Source: Amaranthus tricolor
Lineage: Eukaryota; Streptophyta; Magnoliopsida; Caryophyllales; Amaranthaceae
Direction: 5' to 3'
DNA: 64,000 nt
Assembly (NCBI RefSeq): GCF_026212465.1
Contig: NC_080056.1
Span: 6,222,017-6,286,016 of the forward strand
Part shown: positions 23,701 to 36,400 of the stretch, one piece after another
How positions within the stretch are numbered: the first letter of the stretch is position 1
How the letters are laid out: every line of letters starts with the position of its first letter
The notes under the pieces: model-generated
What the model was told of the DNA's origin: nothing
The model's input: the letters and a program-made list of their open reading frames with translations, nothing else
Database searches by the model: none
Made by a program: the position numbers and the translations under genes

Positions 23701-26700
23701 GCTACTTTAAACAGTACTACATTGAAAGAAACCTTCAATATTGCTGCAGAGTGCAGACATTCCTCCCAAATTCACAACTTACTATCAGATTATTATTCTA
23801 ACTACTGGTGAAAAAGTGAAACATCCTTTTACCTTAAGCATTTGAACTCCTTCTTGGAAGGTCAACTGCAATGTTTTCTGCAGATACTGCAAGTACATAA
23901 ATTCCATGTGAACAAGAGTCCATTCAGAAACATAAAAAAAACATTGTTATAAGTTTTCACAAGACTCAAGAGTCGAGAATGCAAGAATCATGGTTCAAAT
24001 AAAGTTGATGAATAGAAATATTTTTTTAAAAATAATAGAACTTAGAAATGAACCTTCAAAGGTTGAAATGGATATTGCCTTGACACAGCTTCTAGTTCTC
24101 CCTTGCAGTTCTCATTTAAGTGGTCAAAAATGGCGACAAATAACCGGTCAATTATGTCCATAACCTGGAGAATGCAAAAAAAATATCCAATTTGAGTTAA
24201 AATAATGCAAAACATAAGCAACTAAACAAAGATTTAGACAAGCTCATCCAACCTCTGAATAGTGTTCTTTGATCTCCATTTCTGCATCAAGACCCGTAAA
24301 CTCACAAAGATGCCTGTGAGTAAAGGAATCCTCTGCCCTGAAAACAGGACCAACCTCAAACACGCGCCTGAAATCACCTGAAATTGACATTTGCTTGTGA
24401 AGCTGTGGTGATTGAGCAAGACATGCAGGCTGGCCTTTGTAGTCAAGTCTGAAAACTGCAGCCCCTCCTTCACTTGTTCCTCCCATCAACTTGGGGGTAT
24501 GGATTCCTCGAAAACCTTCAGATCGCAAGAACACCCTAAATATCTGCAAAGGAACAAGGATAGACTAAAAAGATGGCCCGCAACTAAAACATCCAGCCAT
24601 GACAATGGAGCTTGCATGAGAACCCAACCATCAAGTGTATCATATTAAACAGTTGATCTAGTAAACATTCAAGTAACTTGAGAAAATCAAGAGGATGTGA
24701 CCATCTTTGCAATATTAATAATTGACAACAGAAAATCAATGAATTTCATGGATGATTCAACTTCTTCAAACATTTACAAATGAAATTCGTTATATCATGT
24801 ACGAAAACCATTAATGAGAAAAGACAACAAAACATGCTCTCTATCCAATCTAACATGTAAGCATGAATGCTTAAGAGCTTCACAATCAAAATTAATCGTA
24901 TGTTCCAACAAAATTACATATCACCTCATTCCTTGAGCTCATCCATAAAGACTATAAAATAAGTCAAGAATCAAGTTTATACATAATTGTACTAGTTCCA
25001 CATCATTGATGCTATTCTTGAAAACATAGTGAAAAATTGCTAAACCCAGCAGCTATGGAGCAGAGTTATTTCATCAAATACAAAAATATTTTCAGTGTAG
25101 GAAGAATATCCAAAGAATCTACAAGATCTTCTTACATGTTCCACTTCACTGGACAAATGAAATATGGCTTGATTAGCTGGGGTCCTCAAATCTAATACTC
25201 GGAAATTCAAACGAGTATCTTGGTTAACCCGGACAAGTTGTTTACCATCCTGCAAACAAAAACATTTACCAAATTCGTCAAAAAAAAATTCTCTTTTATT
25301 TTCTCCACTTACTAATAGATATGACATTATTGCATTTCAAGCAGTTGATACCTCACATGAAATCAGATTCTTTTAAGCGGTAAGAAGAGGCAAAGTTCCA
25401 ATACAGTTCAGTTTGTATAAAAACCTAACAGCCAGGGTGGGGCTGTGGAGAATGTTGGGTCTCCCAGCCGACCTTCGCGACCCAGTTTTTTCCTAAGCTC
25501 CACCCCCCTAAAATGCTGAAATATATAAAAGCTCTGCAGCATATATTTCATAAATGAGCTGCAGTGGGTGACTTTGACAACGTGAATGCAAGATAGTTGA
25601 TTGGTCACATCCAAATTTAAGAAGCACCAATAATTTGCATTTTCAGGAAAAGGACAAGTAGGCAAATATATCTCTATGTGAATTTGAGATGCTTCTAGAC
25701 TTATCCCTTGCACTTAAATCTCCATTTAGCTTGAATCGAGTTTGTAGTCCATTGGTCTTGGACCAATAATGGGACCATTAAAACCTAGATATTTATTTTA
25801 AAATTTTGAAGACAAACTAATTTATTCACCAAATCACCAGGTATCATTAGTAGAAGAGAGAGAACAAAGTTGGGCAACCATCCCATGCATATACAAATAG
25901 TATTGTAAACAAAACATGGTTATAGAAAGGGATGAAAATGAGACAAACAGAAAAAAATCAAGACACTACTTAAGAACAATGGGAAAAAACAAAAACAGGA
26001 AAAGAGGTTGTTGTCTTTCTTCAATACAAAGTACAAACTAAATCATTTTTAAAATATTAATTTACTTTAAGTATATCCTAATTAAGTTGAATTTCTAATA
26101 GTTTCAATGGTTTTTTACTTGCTTCATACATGCTTAAGTTTTGAAAATTAATAAATTTTTAAGAATTCTCCTTTTTTGGGAATTAAAGTATTTTTATTAA
26201 TCACCAAAACTTATGGTATTACTCGGCCACGGTCATGTAGACAAAATTTGAAAACTCAGCACCCTCTATAGTTGCAACGGTATAAATATTAGCACACCTT
26301 CGAGTTTCTAACCTCTCTCTTCAAATGAGAGGAAGGGCAGAGAAATTATGCAAACCATACAGTACTAATATTCACATTTCTCTTGTTAGATTGTACAAAA
26401 TCCTATTTTATGTACATTAGAATAACTTTTCCTCATCACTTTGAATAATTTATGAAATATTTTATTTGACATCTTATTAAATTTGTGTTCCCTAGCATCC
26501 AATTCAGGACTTCAACATACAAGAATCCACAATGATGCCAAAATAGTGAATAGACAGAATCTTATGGTCGCTCAACAGGAGTAAGCAAAGAAATCATTGG
26601 CATCACAATGTATCCAACACCATAAGGCATTGTATGTCAGTATAATCAATACTCCATCTCTTCCGAAAAAATTGTTCACCCTTCAAAAAGTATCTTCACT

Positions 26701-27942
26701 TCTAACTATGTAGCTCCATGCATCCTACGGGTCCCTAAGAAACCCATGCATACTGCAGAGTGCAATGAAGAAACTACACTAAGCTACCTTCGATAAAGGA
26801 AAATCAACGTAGCTACTAATATGTACTTTAAGTTAAAAGAAATTCTAGCTTTCCCGGACAACGAGACACTAAAGCTTCAGCTCATCCCTACTGTCTTCCT
26901 TACATAAAGAGCCAATATTTTAAGGTCTATCTGTTTAAGATGGTAGCATTTAGGTTTAAGTAGCAACTGGCAAGAAAAAGTAAAGTAAAGATAAAAGTCA
27001 TAGAATCATAGAAAAAAAATCAAGAACCAAATAATAATATCATGGAACTCTAATTCAATTAAATTCAGCTTTACAGCCATGCATCAATTTTCAAAATATT
27101 TCTTATAATCCAGTAATCAGGATTCCAATTTTACAAGAAGATATTAAAACATTTCCAGCATTGAGGAACACCTTCAATTGCCAAAGGGAAATAACATTTT
27201 ACCTTCAAAGCTTCTTCAATCTCCGCTTCACTTCGAGCAGCATCCTCAATGTTTATAGGAAGGGTTGGCACAGCTCTATTGATACAGTAAATCTTACGCA
27301 CCTGAATCTCAACCTGCACCATAAACGTGAAAAATTTCACAGAAAAATAGTTAAACTCATCACATAAATCAATAATCAGAAAATCACACAAATGAAAATC
27401 AAAATCGCTCGTATTACCTGCTGAGAAGTTCCTTTAATGGCTTCATTAGGAACGGAAACAACACCAAAAATATCAACAATTGATTCACGGCTCAAAGTAT
27501 TTGCAAACTTAACCATCTGCTCACTAACTTTCTCCTTAACAACCATCAAAACGCACTGAACAGTAAAACCAGCTTCTCTGACCACAACAAACGTCATTTT
27601 CTTCGAAACAGCGCGAATCGCTTGAACTCGTCCTCTGATAAGAACCTCCGAATCCTTAAGATCGGAAAAAAGAGATTTGACCTCCGTCCATTTCCGACCC
27701 GAAATCACCTTCGATTGGAGCTCAATGAGAGGAACATCGCCATAGTTGTCGGCGAGAGGGTCGGCAATTGAGGCTTCAGCGAGAGCTGCTGCGGCGGCTG
27801 CGGCCGCAGCTTCTTGCTTTTTGCGAAGCTTTTCGAGCTTAGCGGCTTCCTTTTTGGCGGCTTTCTTGCTGAGTTCCGGCGCTTGGTCGGTGTTTTCTAC
27901 GACGGAGATTGTTGAAGATGGGGTTTGCTCGTCGGACGACAT
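17793..27942 (-). CDS. IBI1: Cytosolic aspartate--tRNA ligase
   Basis: Ten minus-strand exons: 27942-27418, 27313-27203, 25249-25136, 24543-24253, 24164-24054, 23886-23833, 23507-23428, 23072-22957, 20390-20276, 17919-17793. Phases agree and the product is 547 aa, close to plant cytosolic AspRS. The enzyme charges tRNA-Asp in the cytosol. Residues 20-55 form a lysine/alanine-rich appended helix including a nine-alanine run. The OB-fold anticodon-binding domain spans about 95-205. The class II core has SPQLHKQ at 295, motif 2 [11 protein letters not shown] at 318, [10 protein letters not shown] near 470 and motif 3 GGFGVGLER at 513. The end RDPQRLAP is typical of the family. Arabidopsis IBI1 is also a receptor for the priming agent BABA; that role cannot be judged here. 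Three introns are 2 kb or longer. Confidence 0.97.
21132..21838 (+). mobile_element. Solo LTR in AspRS intron
   Basis: A 707-bp block starts TGTTAG and ends TTCTCA, with an exact 5-bp duplication CTTGA on both sides (21127-21131 and 21839-21843). It contains a TATA-like CTCTATAAATAGAGG around 21518 and U5-like text (GGACGTAGCC, GTGAACCTCGTTAAATCTTG), typical of copia LTRs. No internal region is present, so it fits LTR-LTR recombination. It lies in the 2.6-kb intron between AspRS exons 8 and 9, opposite in strand to the gene. Confidence 0.82.
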
Positions 27943-27993
27943 TTTTTTGACAATGGAAAAGAATGACAGGATGGGTTGAAGCCAGAGAGGTTG

Positions 27994-28000
27994 AGGGTTT
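27994..28000 (-). promoter_or_regulatory. Telo-box-like AAACCCT upstream of AspRS
   Basis: AAACCCT on the minus strand about 50 bases before the synthetase ATG. Such motifs are common in promoters of plant translation genes. It is a short match, so low weight. Confidence 0.3.
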
Positions 28001-28114
28001 TAGACTTTGCGATTTTGCGTACCAGCTTAGTCTTTGTCCGTTTTGCTTAAACTTTTAACAAAACAATACTTCTAGTTTTCTACTTAAAAAAAATATTTAT
28101 ATTTATTTATTAAG

Positions 28115-28549
28115 TTAAAAAAATTATATAGAATAATATAATATTCTCATAGTTTTTTTCTATAATAATCTCACTTGTTGATTAACATGAATAATTTTAA
28201 AATTAAATTTTATTTTACTAGAGTAAACTTGGATAATATAATAAGTAATTTATCAAAAAATAAATTAAAAATTATTGTAAAATTAGAAAAAATATTTAAA
28301 ATTTTACATAAAAAATTATGATAATAAAAAAGAATCAGATTTTTAAAAACATTTTTTACTATTTTTTTCAACATTTTATTTTAATTTATCTTTTTTAAAC
28401 AAAATAAAACGTGTTATAGCAACTTATCTGATTATCAGGTTTACTCTAAAAACATACACCCTAAAATTTAAACTATTCATGGTTAATCAATAGGTGAAAT
28501 TATTGTAGAAAAACTATAAAAATGTTGAATTACTCTAAATAATTTTTTC
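28115..28549. mobile_element. Mutator-like MITE, family C, copy 1
   Basis: A 435-bp element whose arms match those of the copy at 51106-51935 (shared CATGAATAAT, CATGGTTAATC and ATTATTGTAG). It is flanked by TTTATTAAG (28106-28114) and TTTATTAAA (28550-28558), a 9-bp duplication with one change. It lies just upstream of the AspRS gene. Confidence 0.72.
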
Positions 28550-28876
28550 TTTATTAAAATAAGTTTTAAAGTTTAGGTCATATATTAATTACTCCTATAA
28601 CACAAAGTTTATTATTTACGAGTTATTATCATTATAAATTAAAATATGTAAATATTATAACCATCTTACCGGATTTCACACACCAAAAATGAACTGCTAA
28701 CCTCTAAAACTAGTCTTTAATCCAATCTAAGTTAATTTTATGTATCTTTTCAGTATCTTTGACCTAACTCCTCTTCAATCTTAAAGCTTAAATAGCGACT
28801 TTCTTGAAGCTTCGACAATAAATCACACCACTATCATGTTTTCTATTTTACTCGATCAGATTAAATTTTTTTTTAT

Positions 28877-29040
28877 AGTCTTATTCAAGTTAGACACAAA
28901 AAATGTCAAAAAAAAAAATTATATAGCATTCTCTTATTCAAGATGGTGTGCAGATTAATTTTTTGTTTTTCTAAGAGTCTTATTCAAGTTAGACACAAAA
29001 AATATAAAAAACAATTAATATATCATTCTCTCATTCAAGA
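28877..29040. repeat. Approximate 99-bp tandem duplication
   Basis: A block starting AGTCTTATTCAAGTTAGACA at 28877 recurs at 28976 with modest divergence. Both copies end in a CATTCTC.TATTCAAGATG-like run. The second copy grades into the TRIM-like element. Confidence 0.75.
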
Positions 29041-29480
29041 TGATGTGCATACTTTATAAGTAATTGGAATATTTTCTCCTATTGTCATATGATTTTAGGT
29101 GATATCTCATTAGCTTAGGGAGTGTGTGCGCCTAATGTTTCCTCCGATTATATGTTAGTATTGACAATAAGTCCAGTTCAACTTAACATGGTATCTGGGC
29201 AACAATTTGATCAAAAACTAAAAATGGTCGGGCCAAAAGAATAATGTTCATACTTTAACTTATTACTCCCACATGTGAACTTGACGGGAGTTCACATGTG
29301 AGGGGATATTGGGATGTAGATGAATTCAAGATAGTGAGCGCACTTTTATAAGTTATTGGAGTCTTTCTTCTTATTGTCATATGGTTTTGGGTGGTATCTC
29401 ATTGGCATATAGAGTGTGTGTACCTCATATATTTTCTAATTATATGCTGACATTGACATTAAGTCCAACTCAACTTAATA
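29023..29480 (+). mobile_element. Candidate TRIM (miniature LTR retroelement)
   Basis: Two direct repeats of about 166 bp (about 29023-29188 and 29315-29480) share ATTCAAGAT, TATTGTCATATG, GGTATCTCATT and TCAACTTAA. The first ends CA, immediately followed by TGGTATCTGGGCA, close to the tRNA-Met primer binding site TGGTATCAGAGC. The ~126-bp interior has no coding capacity and ends in the purine-rich AGGGGATATTGGGA before the second repeat (TGTAGATG). This matches the TRIM layout. The left boundary is uncertain. Confidence 0.62.
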
Positions 29481-30331
29481 AATAAGTAAATTTACTAGGT
29501 TTTGATTTGCGGAAGAAAGGATGGGAGAGAAATCGATGAGTTTGCCGTTGTTGAAGTTGAAAAGGTTGAAAATAAGTTAGATCATAGAGAAAAGAATTAG
29601 TTGAATTAACTATGTTAGATCAAGAGTCAAAGGTAATTTAAATTTGGTGAAATGTTATTTTAAAAGTCAGCTAATCAATTTATTTTTCAACGACCAAAAT
29701 CTAATAAAACGATTAGCGTGCTCATGTTATTTAATTTACAATAACTTTAATTATATATGACCTAAACCTAAACTTATAACTTCAAGTATATTTTTAATAA
29801 ATAGGAGTAATTGTTAGAAGAAATATAACTCCATCAAAATCAAAACAAAAAAAATTAAAGAAATAAGCATGTTTAACTAGAATAATAGGAACTTTTGATT
29901 AATTATAAATAATATCAATTTTGTGGGTTTTTTTCTTAAAATAATACTAACTTTTAATTATTTTACCAAAGCTTTTTTTTATATAATCTTCTATAGTTTG
30001 ATTTTTAACATGTTAGGCATATTCTAATAGGTTGGTATTATTCATGGTTAATAAAACGTTGATATTATTATAAGACAATAAACAAAAGGTTGTATTATAG
30101 TGGTAATTTTTCATTTTATATATTATATAAATTTAAATTTTCACAACAGTTAGAAATACGGAAGAACAGGAAACAAAAATCAAAACGAAGACAGTGGTGG
30201 CGCTGGTACTTTTCCGAGATAGAGCGGGATTTGACGGCGTAGGTATGATAGAGTGAGATACATTGTAGTTCCTGAAATCATGACCAGCAATTACAAATTC
30301 TGGTATCAATTAGTTTGAGTGATTGAATGTA

Positions 30332-30340
30332 TTAGGGTTT
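30332..30340 (-). promoter_or_regulatory. Telo-box-like motif upstream of GTF3C5
   Basis: TTAGGGTTT on the plus strand (AAACCCTAA on the minus strand), about 155 bases before the GTF3C5 ATG. Low weight on its own. Confidence 0.3.
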
Positions 30341-30493
30341 AATTGGATGCAATTGGGTGTAACTGGTTGCAAAAAACAGCATTCAAACCCACGAATTTAC
30401 CTAAGCAGCATTAATTAAAGCCTAAAGGACTTTAGCTAGTTGAAGAATTCAAGTTATAGTTTCATTCTCGATAAATTGAATTCAAGCCATATC

Positions 30494-33400
30494 ATGGGAG
30501 TGATCGAAAATGGGACTGTAACAGGGTCTTTACCTGATGATGAAGTTTTCGTTGTTCATTACTCTGCATATCCTTCTTCCATGTCTCGTGCAGTGGAAAC
30601 CCTAGGTGGAATTGATGCTATTGATAGGGTATGTTTTTAGCATTGGAATTAATTTTGGGAAAATATTTGAAAACATTGAACAAATTGAAATGATTAATTG
30701 TTTTGATTTTGCTATTCGTGTAGGTTCGCAGTTCCAAGTTAAATAAATTGGAGCTTCGTTTCCGTCCTGAAGACCCTAGTTCACATCCTGCTTTTGGTCA
30801 TATTCGTCCTTGTACCAATTTGCTTTTGAGAATATACAGAAAGAATAATAGTGACAATCAAAATGATCATTGTTCTACTACCCAATCTATGGAGTGTAGT
30901 TCTGGAGAGGCTGGAAATTCAACTGTGCTTTCTGCTGATGTTGTTGCTCGAGTCTCGGAAGCTTGTTTTTTTAATGGTCAGCAACTTGTGTTTTCTTTCC
31001 ATCTTTAGATCATTCTGTTTGGACTTTGGTTTGCAATTTTCCGACTCAGAATTTTTGGGATGGCTTTGTCATTTTTGTGCAAATGCTGTTTGGTTTGCGA
31101 ATTTCTTAACATTTTTTTGATGTAGGAATGGTGGATTATCAGCATGTCCTTCCTGTTCATGCTGATGTTGCGCGGAGGACAGGTGAGAGGTCTGCTGAAA
31201 CTATGTTTTTGGTTATGCTGTTAAGTACTCACTACTCGTCTCAAATTAGGGCCTTTTTGGTATCAAACTTTTAGAGATTGAAAAGGGAATCAATTAACCG
31301 TTACCATGGGATGTTGAGGTAACGATACCGTTACTTGATGGCAATCGTTTCCCGACTCTGTTACCTCTCAAATAGTTGCGGAAACAATTACTGTTATCCT
31401 TCTCTCTTCTTGAAACTCCATTGATCAACAATTGCCCTCTAATGATTGTATATCAAAAACTACCATTGATGATTAGGTTAGTGCTTAACCAACAAAGCTT
31501 AGTAACCTTCTCTATCTTTTATTTTTTTTTTTATTTTTTGTTTTCTTTCTTGCATGCAATTGAAATTTTCAAGGAATAAAACTGAAAGATTGCATTGCTT
31601 TTCTCTGTTTCTTTGATTTGCGATGATATTCAATTGAAATTGTGATTTTTGATCTCTCACCTTTTCCACAAATTAGCTTGATTTTCTCTCATCTTCAACC
31701 TAATTTTTTTTGCCAATTATGGTTGATTTTGCTAATTCTCAAAGAAAATTCGACATTTCATGATCTCTGACATTATCTCTACTTTTGATGTTTGAATAAG
31801 TTTGATAGTTTTCATTCTCTATCTTGGCTCAACTATAATTGTTTTTCGCAAGTTTTTCTTAATTATTTGAACTTAGCATATTTTAAGGCAAAATCAGCTT
31901 ACCAGTTGATGATGATAGTGGTGGTGGGCCGGTGGTGTTGGTTTGAGTGGTGGGGCTGGTGGTGTTGGTTTGTGCGGTGGGGCCGGTGGTTTTGGTAGTG
32001 ATGATGATAGTGCTATAGGTGCTCCATGGCTCGGGGTTTGGTGGTTTCAATGAAATTGAGGTGATTTTTGGTTTAAGGATAGAGAAAGAATAATTATCGT
32101 TGATTAATTAAATGATTACAAGAAATTGTTTCCTTTTCTATAAACATACCAAACAACCTATACAAAAACACTTGCTATTACCGTTACTCTAGTTAACAAA
32201 TTCCCTTTCCAGTTCTTTTCATTATTCATACCAAACACTCCCTTAATTGCTACATAGCGGTTTTGTGTCGGGTGAATACACATTTACGGATTTACCTACT
32301 AGAACTTGCATATTAGACAACTTTTCTTATCATTTCTCTTTGTCAAGTTGTAATTTATTTCAATTCATAAGTCATAAAATTTTTTCATGTTTTATAATAC
32401 ACATGCTAAGTGGTAAGTGCTACCAAATTATATACTAGTGCAAAATCCAAAATTTACTATCTCATATCGCTTCATATCTAAACACTCTCAAAGCAACATG
32501 ATCTTTCAAGTTACCGCTAATATATAACTCCTTTGATGTTTTTATATTTTGCATCAACCAATCTAATTCCTCCCAAAATTTTCTTTTAAGTGCTTATTTA
32601 AATTATTATGAAGTGTGAATACGTTAAAATAGGCTAGATTTTAGGTTTCTTGAGAGAAACTTCATTGAAATATGATTAATTAAATTGGGATGATAAGAAA
32701 AGTCATACGTAACAACTAATTTGTAACAGTGAGGAGTAGTATATTTTCATTCGGTCATAAATTATATTTCTTCAATTTTCTCTAATTACTCTTTTAGAAA
32801 AGGATGATCTTGATGCGGATGATGAAAATTTGATGGTGCTGGTTCCTCCACTATTTTCGTTGAAAGATGTTCCCGATAATATAGTGTAAGATGGTTTTCT
32901 TCTATAAGCATTTCTGAATAGAAGCAAATGTGGATGTTAAATTAATTGCTTGTGCCTTTTGGTCTTACTAGATGTTTGGTGTTATTCGGCTAGTTTTAAT
33001 TTTTAAAGTTCCAATGACAAATAGTATGGAAAGTATTTTATTTAGCCATCTAGCGCAACTTTTTTTATTTGACATTTAAAGTTTTAAGAGAATCTAGATG
33101 ATCCTGTAATCATGATTAATGCTGGCAAGATGCATGGGAAAGGTTTGAATTGCCATTTTTGAGTTCCTGTATATGAACACACTTAAAGCTAGATAAATAT
33201 GAATGTTTTCTTTAATTATTTATATATGTGGCCATAGTGGAAATAAGGGGAAAAAAAATTAACTAGCAGATTCATGTTGTTTTTCTTGTGATTCATCAAA
33301 TTTGCTTAGATATATTAGCTGCTAGTATGTTTTGATTGCTTTCACCTTTTGGTTTAATATGGTTTTAATGAATTTTGATTTATTTTTCAACATATTCCAT

Positions 33401-36400
33401 TTGAAGAATCGGGGTTTACATGTAATAATATATTCCTAAGATTTAAGTCAGCCCAAATGTGGGCTTGATTAAAATTGGTTTGATCTCATTATTTATGCTT
33501 GCTTATATATTGCTCAGGTTGAAGCCATCAAACACATTGAGTTCTAAAAAGAAATTGGAGGGAGTTGTCCAGCATCGCTGGGAGGTATTCTTTTTTTGAT
33601 GTTGCTCCTTTTTTAGTGATGAGAAATGTGAGCAGCCATTGATAGGATGTGAATATCGGGTGCCATACTAGTATACTTGGTTGTTTCTTTTGCTGACGGC
33701 AAGGGAAAATAACCAACGAACTTGTAGTAGGAGAATTTTGATTTAAATACCTGGAAGTTGAAATATGTTTTGATGGCTCATGAACTACATACTACTTATG
33801 CTTGTATTATGAAAGCAAGAAGGTCCTTTTGGTAACACTTAAGTACTGATATTTCATATTTTAAAGAGCTTCTTTTGATTCTCAATTCCATACTTCCATT
33901 CCATTATGATTTCAAATAATAACTTGCTTCTCTGTAGGTAATAATCTTCAATGGATCACAATATATTTCTTTTTGACATGCTTTAATGTTTTATTTAGAT
34001 GTGTTGATTTTTAATCCAACCGGAAATTGATCCGAAATTCAATTAAAATTTGTGGATCATAACCTGAAAATTTGACTTGTAACCTAAAAATGACCCGACA
34101 TGAATAACCAAAAAAGAGGTCAAACCATGACCTGTTTTCCGAGTTGCTCAAAATCTTCAGTTTCACGCTACCATTTTTAGGTCGAGAACCACTAAATTTC
34201 AAGTCATTCTTTCTAATTTGAGTCATTATATCCTTCTTAAAGCCTCAAAAATGATATAAGGAAAAAAATATTTTTTAAATATATCTTTTTTGAAATTTTT
34301 AGTAATAATAAAGTACGTTCTAAAACCCTTGACCCGTTTAACCCCGACTCACTCAAATCAGAAACGACCCGACCAGAAGCCGACCCTTCCCATAAATAAC
34401 TATCCTAAAACGACGTAAACAGAAATCCTCATGCCCAGCTGTTTTGACAAGACTGGTCTAGGTTCATTAGATTCTGTTTTCAACAAGTTCTAGTGGTGGA
34501 CTGATGTTTTTAGTGTTAATTAGGCATGCCTATGTCCAGGCCTTATACGACACTGCTTCTATCATTCTCTAGTCATAAAACATCCTAGATTTGTATATGT
34601 GTTCTGGGACAAAATGGGTTTGAATGTCGTCTTGAAACAGGGTTTTGAATCTTGGATGCATCATGCTAATGGTTGTGGAATGTCTTGCAAACAGGCATAG
34701 AAGTTTGTTGCAATGTAATACTACATTTGCTGTAATCCAAACTATGTTGATAATGCAGTGATGCAACTGAGAATTAATACCCTATTTTATTTATGCTCGG
34801 AGAAAAGCAAAACACGTGGAATTAAATATGCCATCTATTTCATAAAGGTTTACACATTTTACTTCCATGGGTGTTGATGCGCACATATGGTCATATATTG
34901 GAAGGGGTATTTCCTAAGTTTTAAGTGTTTTCGAGGAGCTTAAATTTGCTTCTTTTTTTTTATTTTTTTAATTTTCTGGTAGACATAAATTAAGAGAAAC
35001 ATTTTTGAATTTCGTGTAAGAACTAAAAATGGGTATGGGTCCAAACAAACTTGACGTTTAATGAATTGTCAGTTGATCTTAATTAAGTGAAACAATTTTT
35101 TTTTCTTTTTCTTGTAGTCGTAAGTCAAGTTCTTATTAAACATTGGGGTATGTGTCCAAATGTTGGACTGGGATGTTTAATAAATTTTTCATGTTCTTGG
35201 TCTAAAATGAAGTGTTGAAGTGTCCTACTCATATTCAATTGTCAAGGATCCAACTCGGGTACTTGTGGTTAAATGACGTCATGAGTCACAACTGAAAAAC
35301 AACTGTGTGTCATGCTTACAAATTTAATTGATGTTGACCTTTATGGTATTTGTTTTAGTCTGTCAAGATAGCTAAAAACCGATTTGGAGCTGCTAAGTCA
35401 ATTGTTCAATATATAGGTCCTACTTCCTCCTTTGTTTTAGTCGTAATGTAAGGGAGAGGCACAAAAATTAAAGGGAGGAGAGAGATAAAGTTGGGGCCTA
35501 TGTGATGATTGATGAGAAGAGTGATAAGGAGAGATTGTAGCTGAGAAAGGAAGTATTGGAAGTGAAAAAGAAAAAAAATGGAATTATAGCTTTTGTTCTT
35601 CACAGGGCTTGAAATGGAATTGTTTCGTGCTTGATAGTTGAAATAACTGCTATCTAGTTTGTGTTTCTGAATGATGGTTATGGAGACAATGACGTTCTTG
35701 TTAGTCTGTGTAGGTGGATTGTACATGACTGAGTTCTGATATCTCTTTTTTCTTGATGCAGATGGATATTGAACCATGTCTCGCTATTGATTTCAACATA
35801 AAAGATATCCTCTCTTGGACTAGATATTTCTAAAAGCTTTAAAATTGTTCATATCAGGTCTTTTAGTTAATTAAACTGGGGAAAGGGGTTATTCAACTGA
35901 ATGGGTTAGGATTTGCGTTCATAGTTCAAACATACAAATTCAATAGATTAATTTTGAATAGAAGGGCTCAAGTCAGGGGTTACAAACGTCCATCCATTGC
36001 AGCTTTCATCCCAGCTTCCTTTGCCTTTGCGTCCGGCCTTGCATTTTGCATTAACTTGCTCCCAACATCTCTAAACACTGCAACAAGTAGTGAGATTAGT
36101 TCATCTTCTGATTTCTCTGTCATTCTAATTAATCTTTTCAACTAATTTGCTATCACTTTCAAAGAGCACACTTTTCTATCCATTATGGCCTAGGTTAGAC
36201 TTGGAACCAGACATCCTCCACTTGAACTTATGAATTTGCTGCAAGATCTGCTGACAAGAAATAAGGGGAGAAGGGTGCATTTTAATTTTTTAAAATGGAA
36301 GGCCATAGAGGGGTATGCCTGAAAAATGGGGTGGATCTTTTGATGAAGGGCTATTTACTTGAGTGTAAATACTCTTTCATTCATAGGAAAATAGTACAAA

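Noticed and set aside
27746..27979. Alanine-rich plus-strand frame
   Set aside because: Antisense to the alanine/lysine-rich first exon of AspRS.
30440..30493. N-terminal extension of GTF3C5
   Set aside because: It would need a TTG start. The first ATG, at 30494, begins family-like sequence.
35804..35830. GT-AG alternative for GTF3C5 intron 6
   Set aside because: There is no GT near the exon end that keeps the frame, and the AT-AC reading restores the family sequence exactly.
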